Assembly (NCBI GenBank): GCA_040191315.1
Contig: JAWJLM010000010.1
Coordinates: 1 to 64,000 of the forward strand
Origin: Bacillaceae bacterium S4-13-56
GTDB taxonomy: Bacteria; Bacillota; Bacilli; Bacillales; JAWJLM01
Reading direction: 5' to 3'
DNA: 64,000 bases
Shown here: positions 25,543 through 35,390 of the stretch, one piece after another
How the letters are laid out: the number at the start of each line of letters is the position of its first letter
How positions within the stretch are numbered: position 1 is the first letter of the stretch
Translations under genes and position numbers: made by a program
Notes under the pieces: generated by a model
Database searches by the model: none
What the model was told of the DNA's origin: nothing
The model's input: the letters and a program-made list of their open reading frames with translations, nothing else

Positions 25543-27372
25543 CTATGATACATTTCCCTGTTGGCTCCGAACCAAATCGGCATAAAATCCATCAACCATC
25601 ATGAGCTCCTGATGGTTCCCTTTTTCAATGATTTTCCCTTCATTTAACACAAGAATCAAATCGGCATTTCGAATAGTGTTTAAACGGTGGGCAATAACAA
25701 AACTTGTTCTACCCTTCATCAACGTTTTTAAACCGTCATTAATTTTAATTTCCGTGATCGTATCAATGCTACTAGTAGCCTCATCTAGGATCAAAAGACT
25801 TGGGTTAGCAAGGAGTGCTCTTGCGATAGACAAGAGCTGCCTCTGTCCATGACTAATTCCATTTCCATCCGAATCAAGTACGGTATCATAGCCATCAGGT
25901 AATCGAGTAATAAATTCATGGGCATTTGCAGATTTAGCTGCCTCCACTACTTCCTTATCAGTTGCAGCTAAGTTCCCATATCGAATATTTTCACGGATAG
26001 TTGTGTGAAATAAAAAGGAATCCTGCAAAACAACCCCCATTTGATCCCTTAAGCTTTTTCTTGTTATCTGTTTCGCGTCTTTTCCATCAATCAATATCTG
26101 ACCCTTGTCTGGATCATAGAATCGAGAAAGCAATGAGACAATGGTAGTCTTCCCAGCCCCCGTTGGGCCAACTAAAGCAACTGTGCTTCCTGGTTCTACG
26201 TGGAAATTAATATCCTCTAATGTGATTTGTTCTTCTTCATAAGAGAAATATACAGAGCGAAACTCAATTTCTCCCACTATAGCATTCACATCAGTTGCTT
26301 GCTCCTCATCCTTCTGTTCTATATCTTTTTCCATGATTTGAAACACGCGGTCAGCCCCAGCCACGGCAGATAAGATCATGTTAAATTGGTTCGCTAAGTC
26401 ATTCAGTGGTCTTGTAAACTGCCTAGAATAAGTAGTAAAGGTTACAATTACTCCTATGGTAACTATCCCTCCCTTTAAGGCTAACAAGCCTCCACCGCCC
26501 ACAATAATGGCAAAACTGACGTTATTTAACATATTCATTAGTTTGGGAATAAAACCTGAGTAAGTCTGTGCCCAAAAACCAGCTTTTTTTAATCTCTCAT
26601 TTTTCTCTTTAAACTCTTGAATGACTCGTTCCTCTTGGGAAAACATTGTGATGATGGTATGACCCGAGAACATTTCCTCCACATATCCATTCATTTTTCC
26701 TAACTCTTTCTGTTGTTCTCTAAAATAAGGCCCTGTTCTATTCGTAATCCATTTCATCCCAAAGTACATGAAGGGGACTACGGTCAATGTAAGCAGAGTT
26801 AATAAAGGACTTAACCAAATCATCATTCCAATGGTTCCAAGAATAGTTAATAAACTAGTTGCAAATTGAATAACTGCCGTGTTTAACGTACGACTGACAT
26901 TTTCTATATCATTCGTTAGCCTGCTCATAAGCTCCCCATGCTTATAGGTTTGAAAGAATGAAATAGGAAGATGCTGTAAGTGAGAAAAAAGTTTTTTCCT
27001 CATAGAATATACTGTGTTTTGCGCGATATGGATCATCCAAAAATTTTGGAGCCAAGTAGCTGCTGATTGAAAAAAATAAATGAACACTAGAAAAAGAAGC
27101 AAAAATAAAAGTGTGTTTCTTTCTTGTGTCTCAATGACATGGTCTACTGATACTCCTAATAGAAAGGGTCCTAACAAAGATAGGACAGAGCTAATAATGA
27201 CCATTATAATGACCAGGAAAAAAAGTTTTTTCTCATGAGCCATATAAGACCATATTTTCCATAGAGTTTCCTTAAGATTATCAACTCGGGGTGGTCTAGT
27301 TCCAATCCCTTGGGGACGACGATGAGGATGCTCTATAGTTCTTTCAGGTTGTTCTTCCTTCTTATCCGCCAT
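25543..27372 (-). CDS. ABC exporter half-transporter, catalytic subunit
   Basis: A 609-residue fused membrane-ATPase subunit, partner of the upstream gene in a heterodimeric multidrug-type exporter (YfiB/YfiC or YknU/YknV class). Six helices span about residues 55-320 after a 40-residue polar N-terminus. The ATPase has Walker A GPTGAGKTT, Walker B LLILDEATSSID with the catalytic Glu, and the H-loop IAHRLNT, but its signature motif is SHGQRQ where SGGQ is usual. It starts at ATG 27372 immediately after the TAG of the upstream gene, implying translational coupling. It supplies the functional catalytic Glu of the complex. Confidence 0.9.
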   Translation of the reverse strand: MADKKEEQPERTIEHPHRRPQGIGTRPPRVDNLKETLWKIWSYMAHEKKLFFLVIIMVIISSVLSLLGPFLLGVSVDHVIETQERNTLLFLLLFLVFIYFFQSAATWLQNFWMIHIAQNTVYSMRKKLFSHLQHLPISFFQTYKHGELMSRLTNDIENVSRTLNTAVIQFATSLLTILGTIGMMIWLSPLLTLLTLTVVPFMYFGMKWITNRTGPYFREQQKELGKMNGYVEEMFSGHTIITMFSQEERVIQEFKEKNERLKKAGFWAQTYSGFIPKLMNMLNNVSFAIIVGGGGLLALKGGIVTIGVIVTFTTYSRQFTRPLNDLANQFNMILSAVAGADRVFQIMEKDIEQKDEEQATDVNAIVGEIEFRSVYFSYEEEQITLEDINFHVEPGSTVALVGPTGAGKTTIVSLLSRFYDPDKGQILIDGKDAKQITRKSLRDQMGVVLQDSFLFHTTIRENIRYGNLAATDKEVVEAAKSANAHEFITRLPDGYDTVLDSDGNGISHGQRQLLSIARALLANPSLLILDEATSSIDTITEIKINDGLKTLMKGRTSFVIAHRLNTIRNADLILVLNEGKIIEKGNHQELMMVDGFYADLVRSQQGNVS

Positions 27373-29085
27373 CTAGATCACCCCTTTTTCATTTTGAGAT
27401 TCGTATATTTGTTGATAATAAGTATTGTGACTTAACAACTCCTGATGAGTTCCTTCCCCAATTAACTTACCGTGATCTAAAAGAAGAATCTTATCAGCAT
27501 CCCTGACAGAACTAACCTTTTGAGCAATCATAAGGACCGTACACTTTTGATCTTGTAACGTTTGTAAAAGGCGTACTTCTGTATGAGCATCCAGTGCACT
27601 CGTACTATCATCTAATATTAAGATTTTTGGGCGTCGTATGAGAGCACGGGCAATGGAGAGCCGTTGCTTTTGACCCCCAGAAAATGTAATCCCACGTTGC
27701 CCAATAACCGTATCATATCCATCAGGTAAGCTTTCGATAAAGGAATGAATTTGTGCATCTTTGGCCGCTTGGATAACCTCTTCTATAGTCGCCTCTTCTT
27801 TTCCCCAACAAATATTTTCCATCACTGTTCCCGAAAACAGATGTACGTCCTGAGGAACCAAACTAATCTGATGACGTAGATAATTCAAATCTATCTCATC
27901 TATCCGATGTCCATCTATATAGATTTCTCCTTTTGATTTTTCATAAAGCCTAGGAATGAGATGTACTAAGGATGATTTCCCTGAACCTGTTTCTCCTAGA
28001 ATCCCAAGAGTTTTTCCATGATCAATCATGAAGCTAATCTGATTCACAGCAGGTTCCTTAGATTTCGGATATTCAAAACTCACATTTTTAAATGTGATTG
28101 CACCTTCCAATATAGGTTTCCTATCCCCAGATGAATGGGTCTCTATCTCTTCATCTAGGACAAGTCCTATACGATCAATGGAAGCCTTTCCTCTTGATGC
28201 ATTCATGATAAGGAAGGTAAATACAGAAAAAGTAAACATAATCCGTGTGGCATAATTTAAAATGGCAACTACTTCACCTGCCGTTGCGTCCCCTACGGAG
28301 AGTTGCCCAGCTCCGACCCATAAAAGAATAAGAATTAGCACATTCATGCCGAGCATAACAATCGGCATTGCTACTTCCATCAGCCACAACGCCTTTTTAT
28401 TCATATCTAACAAAGAATAATTTACTTGTTTAAAACGTTCTTCTTCATGTGATCCTCGATTAAATCCTTTGATTAAGCGAATTCCCCCTAAGTTTTCCCG
28501 AATGATCGAGTTCACATCGTCAAGCTTTTTTTGAACCCTCTGAAAATAGGTTACTCCTTTTCTTAAAATCCAATAAAGAAATAGAAAAATAAACGGAACT
28601 GAACCAAGTAAAATAAAAGCTAATTCTACATGAACGGTAAAGGCCATAATGAGCGCAAATATAATAAATAATGGTGCTCTCAATCCAACTCGCATAAACA
28701 TAAAAATGACGCCTTGTACTTGGGTCACGTCATTAGTTAACCTCGTAATTAAGGTTGGAGTATCAAATGATTGAAGATTTTTCATTTTAAATCGTTGGAC
28801 TTTCTCAAACAAGTCTCTTCGCATATCATAGCCTGCCCCTTGTCCAACACGAGAAGATAGAAAGGAATTAGCAATTCCAGCGAAAAAAGTAAAGATTGAG
28901 ATTCCTATCAAAATCGTTCCCCATATAGCTACCAGCCGAAAGTCTCCTTTTTGGATTCCTTCATCTATCATTCTTGCCATAATAATTGGTTGGAATAATT
29001 CCACAACTAATTCAATAATTGTTAAAAAAATACCGACCCATAAGGCGGTTTTATATGTATAAGCATAACTCCATATTCTTTTCAT
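27373..29085 (-). CDS. ABC exporter half-transporter, degenerate-ATPase subunit
   Basis: A 570-residue membrane-ATPase fusion. Six helices lie before residue 310. The nucleotide-binding domain keeps Walker A GETGSGKSS and signature FSGGQKQRLS, but Walker B ends in DDSTSALD (Asp in place of the catalytic Glu) and the switch His is replaced by Gln in MIAQKVSS. Such one-sided degeneracy is typical of heterodimeric exporters with one non-hydrolysing site. ATG 29085 follows GGGGGAG; a TTG at 29103 is less likely. First gene of the two-gene operon. Drug or lipid export is a reasonable guess. Confidence 0.9.
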   Translation of the reverse strand: MKRIWSYAYTYKTALWVGIFLTIIELVVELFQPIIMARMIDEGIQKGDFRLVAIWGTILIGISIFTFFAGIANSFLSSRVGQGAGYDMRRDLFEKVQRFKMKNLQSFDTPTLITRLTNDVTQVQGVIFMFMRVGLRAPLFIIFALIMAFTVHVELAFILLGSVPFIFLFLYWILRKGVTYFQRVQKKLDDVNSIIRENLGGIRLIKGFNRGSHEEERFKQVNYSLLDMNKKALWLMEVAMPIVMLGMNVLILILLWVGAGQLSVGDATAGEVVAILNYATRIMFTFSVFTFLIMNASRGKASIDRIGLVLDEEIETHSSGDRKPILEGAITFKNVSFEYPKSKEPAVNQISFMIDHGKTLGILGETGSGKSSLVHLIPRLYEKSKGEIYIDGHRIDEIDLNYLRHQISLVPQDVHLFSGTVMENICWGKEEATIEEVIQAAKDAQIHSFIESLPDGYDTVIGQRGITFSGGQKQRLSIARALIRRPKILILDDSTSALDAHTEVRLLQTLQDQKCTVLMIAQKVSSVRDADKILLLDHGKLIGEGTHQELLSHNTYYQQIYESQNEKGVI

Positions 29086-29164
29086 TTCTCTCCCCCGAAT
29101 CAATAAACTCCTTTTTATTATACTTGATTTTTAGGAGGATGAAAGTTTGAAAACTTTTGGAGTG

Positions 29165-29600
29165 GTTCATAAACTCACCTAATTTAACGCTTGCTCGTAG
29201 GTATATACGACAAGCTGACCAATGTGATCTTTGCGGATTCTTCAAACCTCATCACCAATAGTCAAAGTAATGCTCTTTTCCCACTTTTCTCACTGATTTT
29301 TTAAATAATTGTAAGTGATAAAATTAATCGTCCTAAAACGTTCAATCCCTTTGCGTGAAAGAAGTTGATATTCGTCAAAGCCTAGTAATTCTTTGAAATA
29401 CCAATATCCAGTTCGAAGTTATGTCATACATTATAATGGATGGTAAAGAGATCTAGACTACTATCTGTACAAAGAATATAAAAAGGTGCCATACTTAAAT
29501 CAAATTCGTCTTCCCAAGATAACAAGATTTTGAAGTATTCAGTGTTATTCAAATTTCCTTCATAAGTAAATAGCTTACAGGAAAACTTCCTTCCATTAAG
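29165..29600 (-). pseudogene. Degenerate transposase remnant (IS4-like DDE type)
   Basis: Minus-strand translation gives SWEDEFDLSMAPFYILCTD, then after a lesion TGYWYFKELLGFDEYQ and LLSRKGIERFRTINFITYNY, then a tail GEKWEKSITL. The Y-x-x-x-x-E-type C-terminal catalytic region and the IERF segment are typical of IS4-like transposases. Stops (TGA twice) and a frameshift make it dead. It lies just outside the sugar-import operon. The rest of the 690-base gap (29104-29165, 29600-29795) holds no gene, apart from the short repeat at 29670. Confidence 0.75.
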
Positions 29601-29669
29601 GAGTTAGAGGAAGAATTACAACAAAAAAAGCTTTGTATAAACGCTGTTATATCAACGAATTTATTCAGT

Positions 29670-29715
29670 ACCGGTGCCTCCAGCATGAGAAAGTTTCACC
29701 GTAATGGGGGCACCC
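29670..29715 (+). repeat. REP-like repeat at left flank of the sugar operon
   Basis: ACCGGTGCC...AAAGTTTCACCGTAA, then GGGGGCACC. A sister copy in the same orientation lies at 38308-38357, beyond the other end of the operon. Confidence 0.65.
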
Positions 29716-29795
29716 AAATTGTATTCACTAAGTGGCTTAGGGCTATCTTTAATAGACAAAATGTATCGAATTATAACGGATATACATTGAATTTC

Positions 29796-30878
29796 CTATT
29801 TTATCCTCTTTTCTGTTTTTATATCAAAAAAATGACAATCCACTAAATCAAATCCTACAGTAACCACTTCCCCACTTTTTATATTACAGATAGCATCCAC
29901 TCGTACAGTAATTGATTGATCTTTGATTGAAGTATAGAGGTAGGTTTCTGCTCCTAATAATTCGACCATTTCAACTTTTGTTTGGATGCTTATATCCTTG
30001 TCCGTTGAAAGTGTCAATTTTTCTGGTCGAATTCCCACTATAATTTGATCATCTGTATAGCTGCTTTTTTGTAATAATTGTAGTTTCTCTTCAGATAAAA
30101 GATAAGAAACATGTCCTATCCGAATATGATTACCCTCAATCAGTCCGCGGATAAAATTCATTGCTGGTGAACCAATAAAGCCACCAACAAATACATTATC
30201 AGGAAAGTCATAAATTCGCTTCGGTTTATCTACTTGTTGTATGATACCATCTTTCATCAGTACAATCCTTGAAGCCATTGTCATCGCCTCGGTTTGGTCA
30301 TGGGTTACATAAATAGTTGTTGTTTTTAATTTTTTGTGTAGCTTAATAATTTCAGCCCGCATTTGAACACGTAGTTTTGCATCAAGATTAGATAATGGTT
30401 CGTCCATTAAAAACACTTTCGCATCTCTAACAATTGCACGTCCCAAAGCAACACGTTGCCTTTGACCACCTGATAAAGCTTTAGGTTTACGGTTTAAATA
30501 AGGTTCTAATCCCAAAATGGAGGATGCTTGTTTGACACGATGATCAATGTCATCCTTTTTATACTTCCTCAACTTTAATCCGACAGCTATATTGTCATAT
30601 ACAGTCATATGTGGGTATAACGCATAGTTTTGAAAGACCATTGCTATATCCCGGTCTTTGGGTGCCACTTTATTTACTAGATTGTTATCAATGTATAGAC
30701 TGCCATCTGAAATTTCCTCTAACCCAGCCACCATCTGAAGCATTGTTGACTTTCCACATCCAGAAGGTCCAACAAGTACAATAAATTCTCTATCAGTTAC
30801 TCTTAGATTAAAATCATTAACAGCCCAAACATTTTTGTTATATTTTTTATAAATTTTTTCAAAAAGTATTTCTGCCAT
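29796..30878 (-). CDS. Sugar ABC importer ATPase, MsmX/UgpC type
   Basis: A 360-residue ATPase that energises carbohydrate import. Motifs: Walker A GPSGCGKST, Q-loop MVFQNYALYPHMTVYDN, signature LSGGQRQRVALGRAIVR, Walker B VFLMDEPLSNLDAKLR and H-loop YVTHDQTEAM. The C-terminal 120 residues form a TOBE/OB regulatory domain (VGIRPEKL). Last gene of a seven-gene minus-strand unit. In many Bacilli one shared MsmX serves several importers, so a dedicated copy suggests the operon travels as a complete unit. ATG 30878 with AGGGTG upstream. Confidence 0.92.
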   Translation of the reverse strand: MAEILFEKIYKKYNKNVWAVNDFNLRVTDREFIVLVGPSGCGKSTMLQMVAGLEEISDGSLYIDNNLVNKVAPKDRDIAMVFQNYALYPHMTVYDNIAVGLKLRKYKKDDIDHRVKQASSILGLEPYLNRKPKALSGGQRQRVALGRAIVRDAKVFLMDEPLSNLDAKLRVQMRAEIIKLHKKLKTTTIYVTHDQTEAMTMASRIVLMKDGIIQQVDKPKRIYDFPDNVFVGGFIGSPAMNFIRGLIEGNHIRIGHVSYLLSEEKLQLLQKSSYTDDQIIVGIRPEKLTLSTDKDISIQTKVEMVELLGAETYLYTSIKDQSITVRVDAICNIKSGEVVTVGFDLVDCHFFDIKTEKRIK

Positions 30879-30922
30879 CTATTATCACCCTATTATTCGT
30901 TTTAGTTATTACTAGAGTTTTT

Positions 30923-32191
30923 TTAAAGATATTCACTAAATAGTAAAGATTTGTCATTATCCATCGTTAATTGATGTTGACACAAAAAATATAGTGACAT
31001 TAAGCCAATAGTAATTACGAGAACCATAAATAAAGCCACCCAAATACTTTGATTTTGATCGATTGTGTAAATAATCGTTAACCCTCCAACACTTGGGATT
31101 CTCCCCGCACTGAGAGCCAACTCCCTCGATACCACCATTTCAATGCGCTGCCTACCATTCGAGTCAAATTTAGAAATAGAATTCAATGACAGTGTGTTAA
31201 AGGGTACTTCAAATAAAGGAATACATACACCGGCTGTAACTCCATAGATAAGTAATGTCCAATAATTAACGTCAAATACAAGCCCCAGAACAGCCAAGCT
31301 AATACCAATTGTACCGATCTTGATATAGGATGATCTATTTTTCTGACTTATGAATCTGCCTATAAAATAAAAAATAAATACAGAAATAGTTGTAGTCATG
31401 AATACGTAATTTCCAACAACCCCTTCACTCCCCGACATCATATACACCCATATCCATATTGCAAAAGACAAAACCCCATCGCGAAATGCAAGACTGCTAT
31501 AAACATAACTAAGGATTCTCCATTCCTTGTTTTTATGGACATTCCATAGAGCCCTCCAGTTAAACGAACCTTTTTCAATTTGCTTAGGTAGAAAAAAAGT
31601 TAATACTACAGACACTAAAAAAAACAAAAATGTTAGAATAAAAATTAATCGGTAACCAGTAAAACCGGGATTCATCGTAATAATCCAACCAGCAGATACC
31701 GGTCCGATCATTTGTGACAGCGCGTTAAAAATACCATTTACACCATTAAACCAGTCGCGATTCAATTGATTCGTTAAATCAACCGATAACACATTAACAG
31801 AGAGCCAGTAAAATCCCGAACCAATACCGTAAATAATGCCAAGAACAATAATCCAGTTACTAGAGTTATCTCCTAGCAATATAAGTACCAAATAAAAAAT
31901 TAACTGTAAGCAACCTCCAATGACGAGTCCTTTTTTGCGATCAACTTTTTTACTCAACCATCCTGCAAAAATAAAAGAAGGCATCCAAATCAAATAAGAA
32001 ACAAAATTAAAAAGTGCAACATCATAAAAATTTTGAGATAGTTTATACAAATAAATATTTATAAAAACGCTAGATAAACTATTAGCTATGCCATTAAAAC
32101 AAACGATTAGCAAAAAGATTTTTGTTGTAGGTGATAAAGAAATGGCAGGTGGATGTAATAGTGCATCTATTTTAGCAAGTAACTCTCGCAT
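30923..32191 (-). CDS. MFS transporter in the sugar operon
   Basis: A 422-residue major facilitator protein with twelve helices. The motif A-like loop GWLSKKVDRKKGLVIGG follows helix 2, and a long central loop separates the halves near residue 195. Its ribosome site AAAGGA lies inside the end of the upstream hydrolase gene; the ATG begins three bases after that gene's region ends, so the two are cotranscribed. No subfamily can be given; it may export a product or take up the same solute as the ABC system. Confidence 0.88.
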   Translation of the reverse strand: MRELLAKIDALLHPPAISLSPTTKIFLLIVCFNGIANSLSSVFINIYLYKLSQNFYDVALFNFVSYLIWMPSFIFAGWLSKKVDRKKGLVIGGCLQLIFYLVLILLGDNSSNWIIVLGIIYGIGSGFYWLSVNVLSVDLTNQLNRDWFNGVNGIFNALSQMIGPVSAGWIITMNPGFTGYRLIFILTFLFFLVSVVLTFFLPKQIEKGSFNWRALWNVHKNKEWRILSYVYSSLAFRDGVLSFAIWIWVYMMSGSEGVVGNYVFMTTTISVFIFYFIGRFISQKNRSSYIKIGTIGISLAVLGLVFDVNYWTLLIYGVTAGVCIPLFEVPFNTLSLNSISKFDSNGRQRIEMVVSRELALSAGRIPSVGGLTIIYTIDQNQSIWVALFMVLVITIGLMSLYFLCQHQLTMDNDKSLLFSEYL

Positions 32192-32193
32192 AG

Positions 32194-33474
32194 TTAAATT
32201 CCTTTTACATCAATATAAATAGGATTACACATAGCTGCCATTAATGTTCTGTTTACCTCTGAAAAGTACCTCCATACTTCAATTCGATAGAAACCCTGGT
32301 CAGTGATTTCCAAATGATCTTCAAAACGCAAATTGGAAGCCGTGTGTGTATGTTCAATCCCTTTATCAGATATAATTTTTATCGTGTCACCTTCCAACAA
32401 ACCAACAATAGTTAATTCAATTGGATAGGAACTGTTTGTGACTGTATCACCCATCATCCATTCTCCACAAATTAATTCAATTACAGGACCTTCTGGACTA
32501 TAAGATAAAAAGACATTTCCTTTATCAATACCATTCAAAATACCTTCCACAGAATTTGAAGCGGTTTTCACCCATGTTGTGGGCATGCCATGTTTTACAT
32601 ATTGATCCGGACGATGTGTATCACTTCCTCCAACCACATGTAATTTCTTTCCTTCCACTAATTCCTTTTGCCACCACGCTAGTGTTCGCTCATTACAACT
32701 TCTCCACGGACCATTCCACACTTCGATCCAACCATAAGTTAGTGAATTATCCCAATCCCACGGACAATTATCATCGTGCGGATGATTAATAGATAGTTTT
32801 GCTCCTTGATTTATTGCTTCTAACATCTTGTTAGTTACTTCTTCATTCGTTGTTGCTCGAAAATCCATAATTGGATTTTTCACCCCGTAAAAATTACAAT
32901 GACCACGGTAGGTTGTTAATTCCATTCCAGGTATATGAATTAGATTTTTATAAGTTGGATAGACAAAATTTTGACTTATTGTGTTATGGTCAGTTAGAGC
33001 AATAAAATTAAGACCCTTGTTTATCGCAATTTCTGATGCTTCCTCAAGTGTATAGGACCCATCACTATGGACACTGTGCATATGCAGGTCTCCCTTTACC
33101 CAAAATGTTTCACAAGCTTTTTCAAGAGCTATATCTATTTGAACATCACAACCAGACTCGGGAATTTTATACGCACCAAGAATCACTGACCACTCTCCTG
33201 TATAAAGGTTGCCTGCAACATAACCTGGGGTAGCCTCTTGTATTCCAATTGTTACCTTGTCACGCGCTCCGCCACTCCAACCTCTAACATGCATAGGATC
33301 CTTTAGCCCTAAATCAACAACGCACTCCTTATTGATTATATTTTTCACTGTAAGTTCCAAACTGATTTTCTGAACTTCCTCCGATACATGAAAAGGAACT
33401 TCTATGTATTGCAATTGTTCTTCATGTGTAATACTTCGGTTTAATGTTATTTTTTCCAATATCGCTGTTTGCAT
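32194..33474 (-). CDS. CehA/McbA family metallohydrolase (PHP domain)
   Basis: A 426-residue enzyme. Residues 1-125 are a beta-rich N-terminal domain. The PHP catalytic domain begins GDLHMHSVHSDGSYTLEEA (metal-binding HxH), followed by ALTDHNTIS, MELTTYRGHCNFYG, NHPHDD and GGSDTHRP, which provide the remaining His/Asp ligands for a multi-metal centre that cleaves phosphoester or related bonds. A C-terminal beta domain follows. ATG 33474 after GGCGGAG. It has no signal peptide, so it acts in the cytoplasm, plausibly on the imported compound; a phosphodiester-linked sugar or polyol is one inference. Confidence 0.88.
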   Translation of the reverse strand: MQTAILEKITLNRSITHEEQLQYIEVPFHVSEEVQKISLELTVKNIINKECVVDLGLKDPMHVRGWSGGARDKVTIGIQEATPGYVAGNLYTGEWSVILGAYKIPESGCDVQIDIALEKACETFWVKGDLHMHSVHSDGSYTLEEASEIAINKGLNFIALTDHNTISQNFVYPTYKNLIHIPGMELTTYRGHCNFYGVKNPIMDFRATTNEEVTNKMLEAINQGAKLSINHPHDDNCPWDWDNSLTYGWIEVWNGPWRSCNERTLAWWQKELVEGKKLHVVGGSDTHRPDQYVKHGMPTTWVKTASNSVEGILNGIDKGNVFLSYSPEGPVIELICGEWMMGDTVTNSSYPIELTIVGLLEGDTIKIISDKGIEHTHTASNLRFEDHLEITDQGFYRIEVWRYFSEVNRTLMAAMCNPIYIDVKGI

Positions 33475-33495
33475 TAATTTCTCCGCCTTTCTGTT

Positions 33496-34374
33496 TTATT
33501 CTTTGGTAGAACCCAACATAATACCTTTCACAAAAAACTTTTGTACAAAAGGATAAATAATTACTAATGGGATTAACGCAATCATTATTCCTGCCATACG
33601 AACATTTGGCGTAAAAAAATCACTACTAGATGTTGCATCAGATGAAATAACTAAAGACTGCAATGCTAACTGCAACGTATATTTGTTACTATCGCTTATA
33701 TAGAGCAACGGTTGTGTAAATTGATTCCAACGGCTAACAAACTCAAACAATAATACCGTTGCAAGACCTGGTTTGGCAATCGGAAGGTAGATTCTAGTAA
33801 AAATCCAGAAATCGCCCGCTCCATCTATTCTTGCTGACTTTGCCAAATCTTTTGAAATAGAAAGGAAAAAATTATGCATTAACAAAATACTAAATCCAGA
33901 TACTAATCCAGCTATAACTAGTGATGTCAAAGTATTTAATAACCCTAATTGCTTGTTAACCACATACAACGGAATCATGATTGCTTCTTCTGGGATAACC
34001 ATTGTTAAAATAATTAATGTTACTAATATTTTTTTTCCTGGTAATTTATCTTGTATCAAAACATAGCCAGCCATTGAAGCTAGAAATACATGAAATATAG
34101 TTCCTAGCATGGTAACAATCATATTATTTACAAAGGGACGCCAAAGTTCCATTTTAGACCAAATTGTATGGTATCCTTCTAGACTAAATTCAGTTGGCCA
34201 TAACTTTATACCTGGTTGCATCGATGAGATATTAGAGGAAATGGAAATTACAAATGTGTTCCAGATTGGGATTATCATTGTTAAAACCAGCATGATTAAA
34301 AATAATTTGTTTACGTTTTGCCATCCCTTTGATTTCCATGATTGATCTACATTTATTTTTTTCAACTGTCTCAC
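33496..34374 (-). CDS. Carbohydrate ABC importer permease (MalG/LplC-like)
   Basis: A 292-residue membrane subunit with six helices. The cytoplasmic EAA loop reads LAKSARIDGAGDFWIFTRIYLPIAKPGLAT, the contact site for the ATPase. The C-terminus FFVKGIMLGSTKE is characteristic of this permease type. It begins at GTG 34374, overlapping the stop of the preceding permease by four bases, so the two are translationally coupled. Confidence 0.93.
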   Translation of the reverse strand: MRQLKKINVDQSWKSKGWQNVNKLFLIMLVLTMIIPIWNTFVISISSNISSMQPGIKLWPTEFSLEGYHTIWSKMELWRPFVNNMIVTMLGTIFHVFLASMAGYVLIQDKLPGKKILVTLIILTMVIPEEAIMIPLYVVNKQLGLLNTLTSLVIAGLVSGFSILLMHNFFLSISKDLAKSARIDGAGDFWIFTRIYLPIAKPGLATVLLFEFVSRWNQFTQPLLYISDSNKYTLQLALQSLVISSDATSSSDFFTPNVRMAGIMIALIPLVIIYPFVQKFFVKGIMLGSTKE

Positions 34375-35255
34375 TCCATATCGTATCGAATTACTTTTCT
34401 TACAATGCTAACGAGTATCAGTGTTGCAAAAATCACTAGAAACGCTGCTGCTGTGGCAACACCCATATCAAATTCCAATATTCCTTTTTCATAGGTATAC
34501 ATCATAAGCACGTTAACCTCTCTAGCAATTGCTGGGTTACTCATAACAAAAACTTGATCAAAAATCCGAAGAATGCCCATCATATTAAGAAGTAAAACAA
34601 CTTTCATTGTAGGAACTAACTGTGGGATAGTAATATAAATCATTTGTTGCCAACGATTTGCTCCATCTATCGATGCAGCCTCATACAGTACCGGACTTAT
34701 GCCAACAATAGAGGCTAGATAGATAATACAGATATATCCCATATCTTTCCATACCGCTGATAGAATCATAATTGGTTTAGCATAGTCTTCTTTTGCAAAG
34801 AAATGGATCGCATCAGCTCCTAGCCATCGAAGAACTCCATTTACTAATCCAACATCAGGTGACAGCATAAATATCCAAATACCGCCTACAACTACCCATG
34901 AAAATAAATGGGGGAGGTAAATAACCATTTGTGTAATTTTTTTAAAAACTGGTTGAAAAACTTCATTTAGTGATAATGCGACAAGAAGAGGAGCTACAAA
35001 ACCCAATATCAATAGCCCCCCACCTATGACAAGGGTATTTTGTAATGCTCGCCAGAAAACTGGATCATTTAGCACAGTTATATAATTTTGTAACCCTATA
35101 AAGGGGCGGTCACCAATTAACCGATACTCCTGTAAGCTTATCATTAACCCTTTAACTATCGGATAGTAATTAAAAACAAAAAAGTAGATTAAGATTGGTA
35201 GAATCATAAGATAAAGTGTATAGTGTTTTTTTAATGTATAGAGCAAAATAAACAC
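34371..35255 (-). CDS. Sugar ABC importer permease (MalF/LplB-like)
   Basis: A 294-residue six-helix membrane subunit; the EAA loop is LYEAASIDGANRWQQMIYITIPQLVP. The family segment FVFNYYPIVKGLMISLQEY lies in the first helix and loop. The likely start is TTG 35246, eight bases after AGAGG, rather than GTG 35255 which overlaps the site. With the next permease it forms the channel for the solute delivered by the lipoprotein encoded upstream. Confidence 0.93.
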   Translation of the reverse strand: MFILLYTLKKHYTLYLMILPILIYFFVFNYYPIVKGLMISLQEYRLIGDRPFIGLQNYITVLNDPVFWRALQNTLVIGGGLLILGFVAPLLVALSLNEVFQPVFKKITQMVIYLPHLFSWVVVGGIWIFMLSPDVGLVNGVLRWLGADAIHFFAKEDYAKPIMILSAVWKDMGYICIIYLASIVGISPVLYEAASIDGANRWQQMIYITIPQLVPTMKVVLLLNMMGILRIFDQVFVMSNPAIAREVNVLMMYTYEKGILEFDMGVATAAAFLVIFATLILVSIVRKVIRYDME

Positions 35256-35359
35256 CTCTTTGTGTTCAAGTATGACAGTTCTCCATAAAAGAGAGCTGGA
35301 ATCATAATTTCAGAAACTATTTTAATTTTCCCACCATTAGTGGTGTTCTCATATAACAG

Positions 35360-35384
35360 AGAGGAGGGTGAAGCCCCCTCCTCT
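35360..35384. promoter_or_regulatory. Intercistronic hairpin after the binding-protein gene
   Basis: AGAGGAGGG-loop-CCCTCCTCT in the 135-base gap between binding-protein and permease genes, with no T-run. Such hairpins commonly protect the upstream mRNA so that binding protein exceeds permease. Confidence 0.6.
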
Positions 35385-35390
35385 TCAATG

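Noticed and set aside
29585-29715. Plus-strand frame LPSIKELEEELQ.. as a gene
   Set aside because: No start or ribosome site, runs into the REP-like repeat, and overlaps the transposase remnant.
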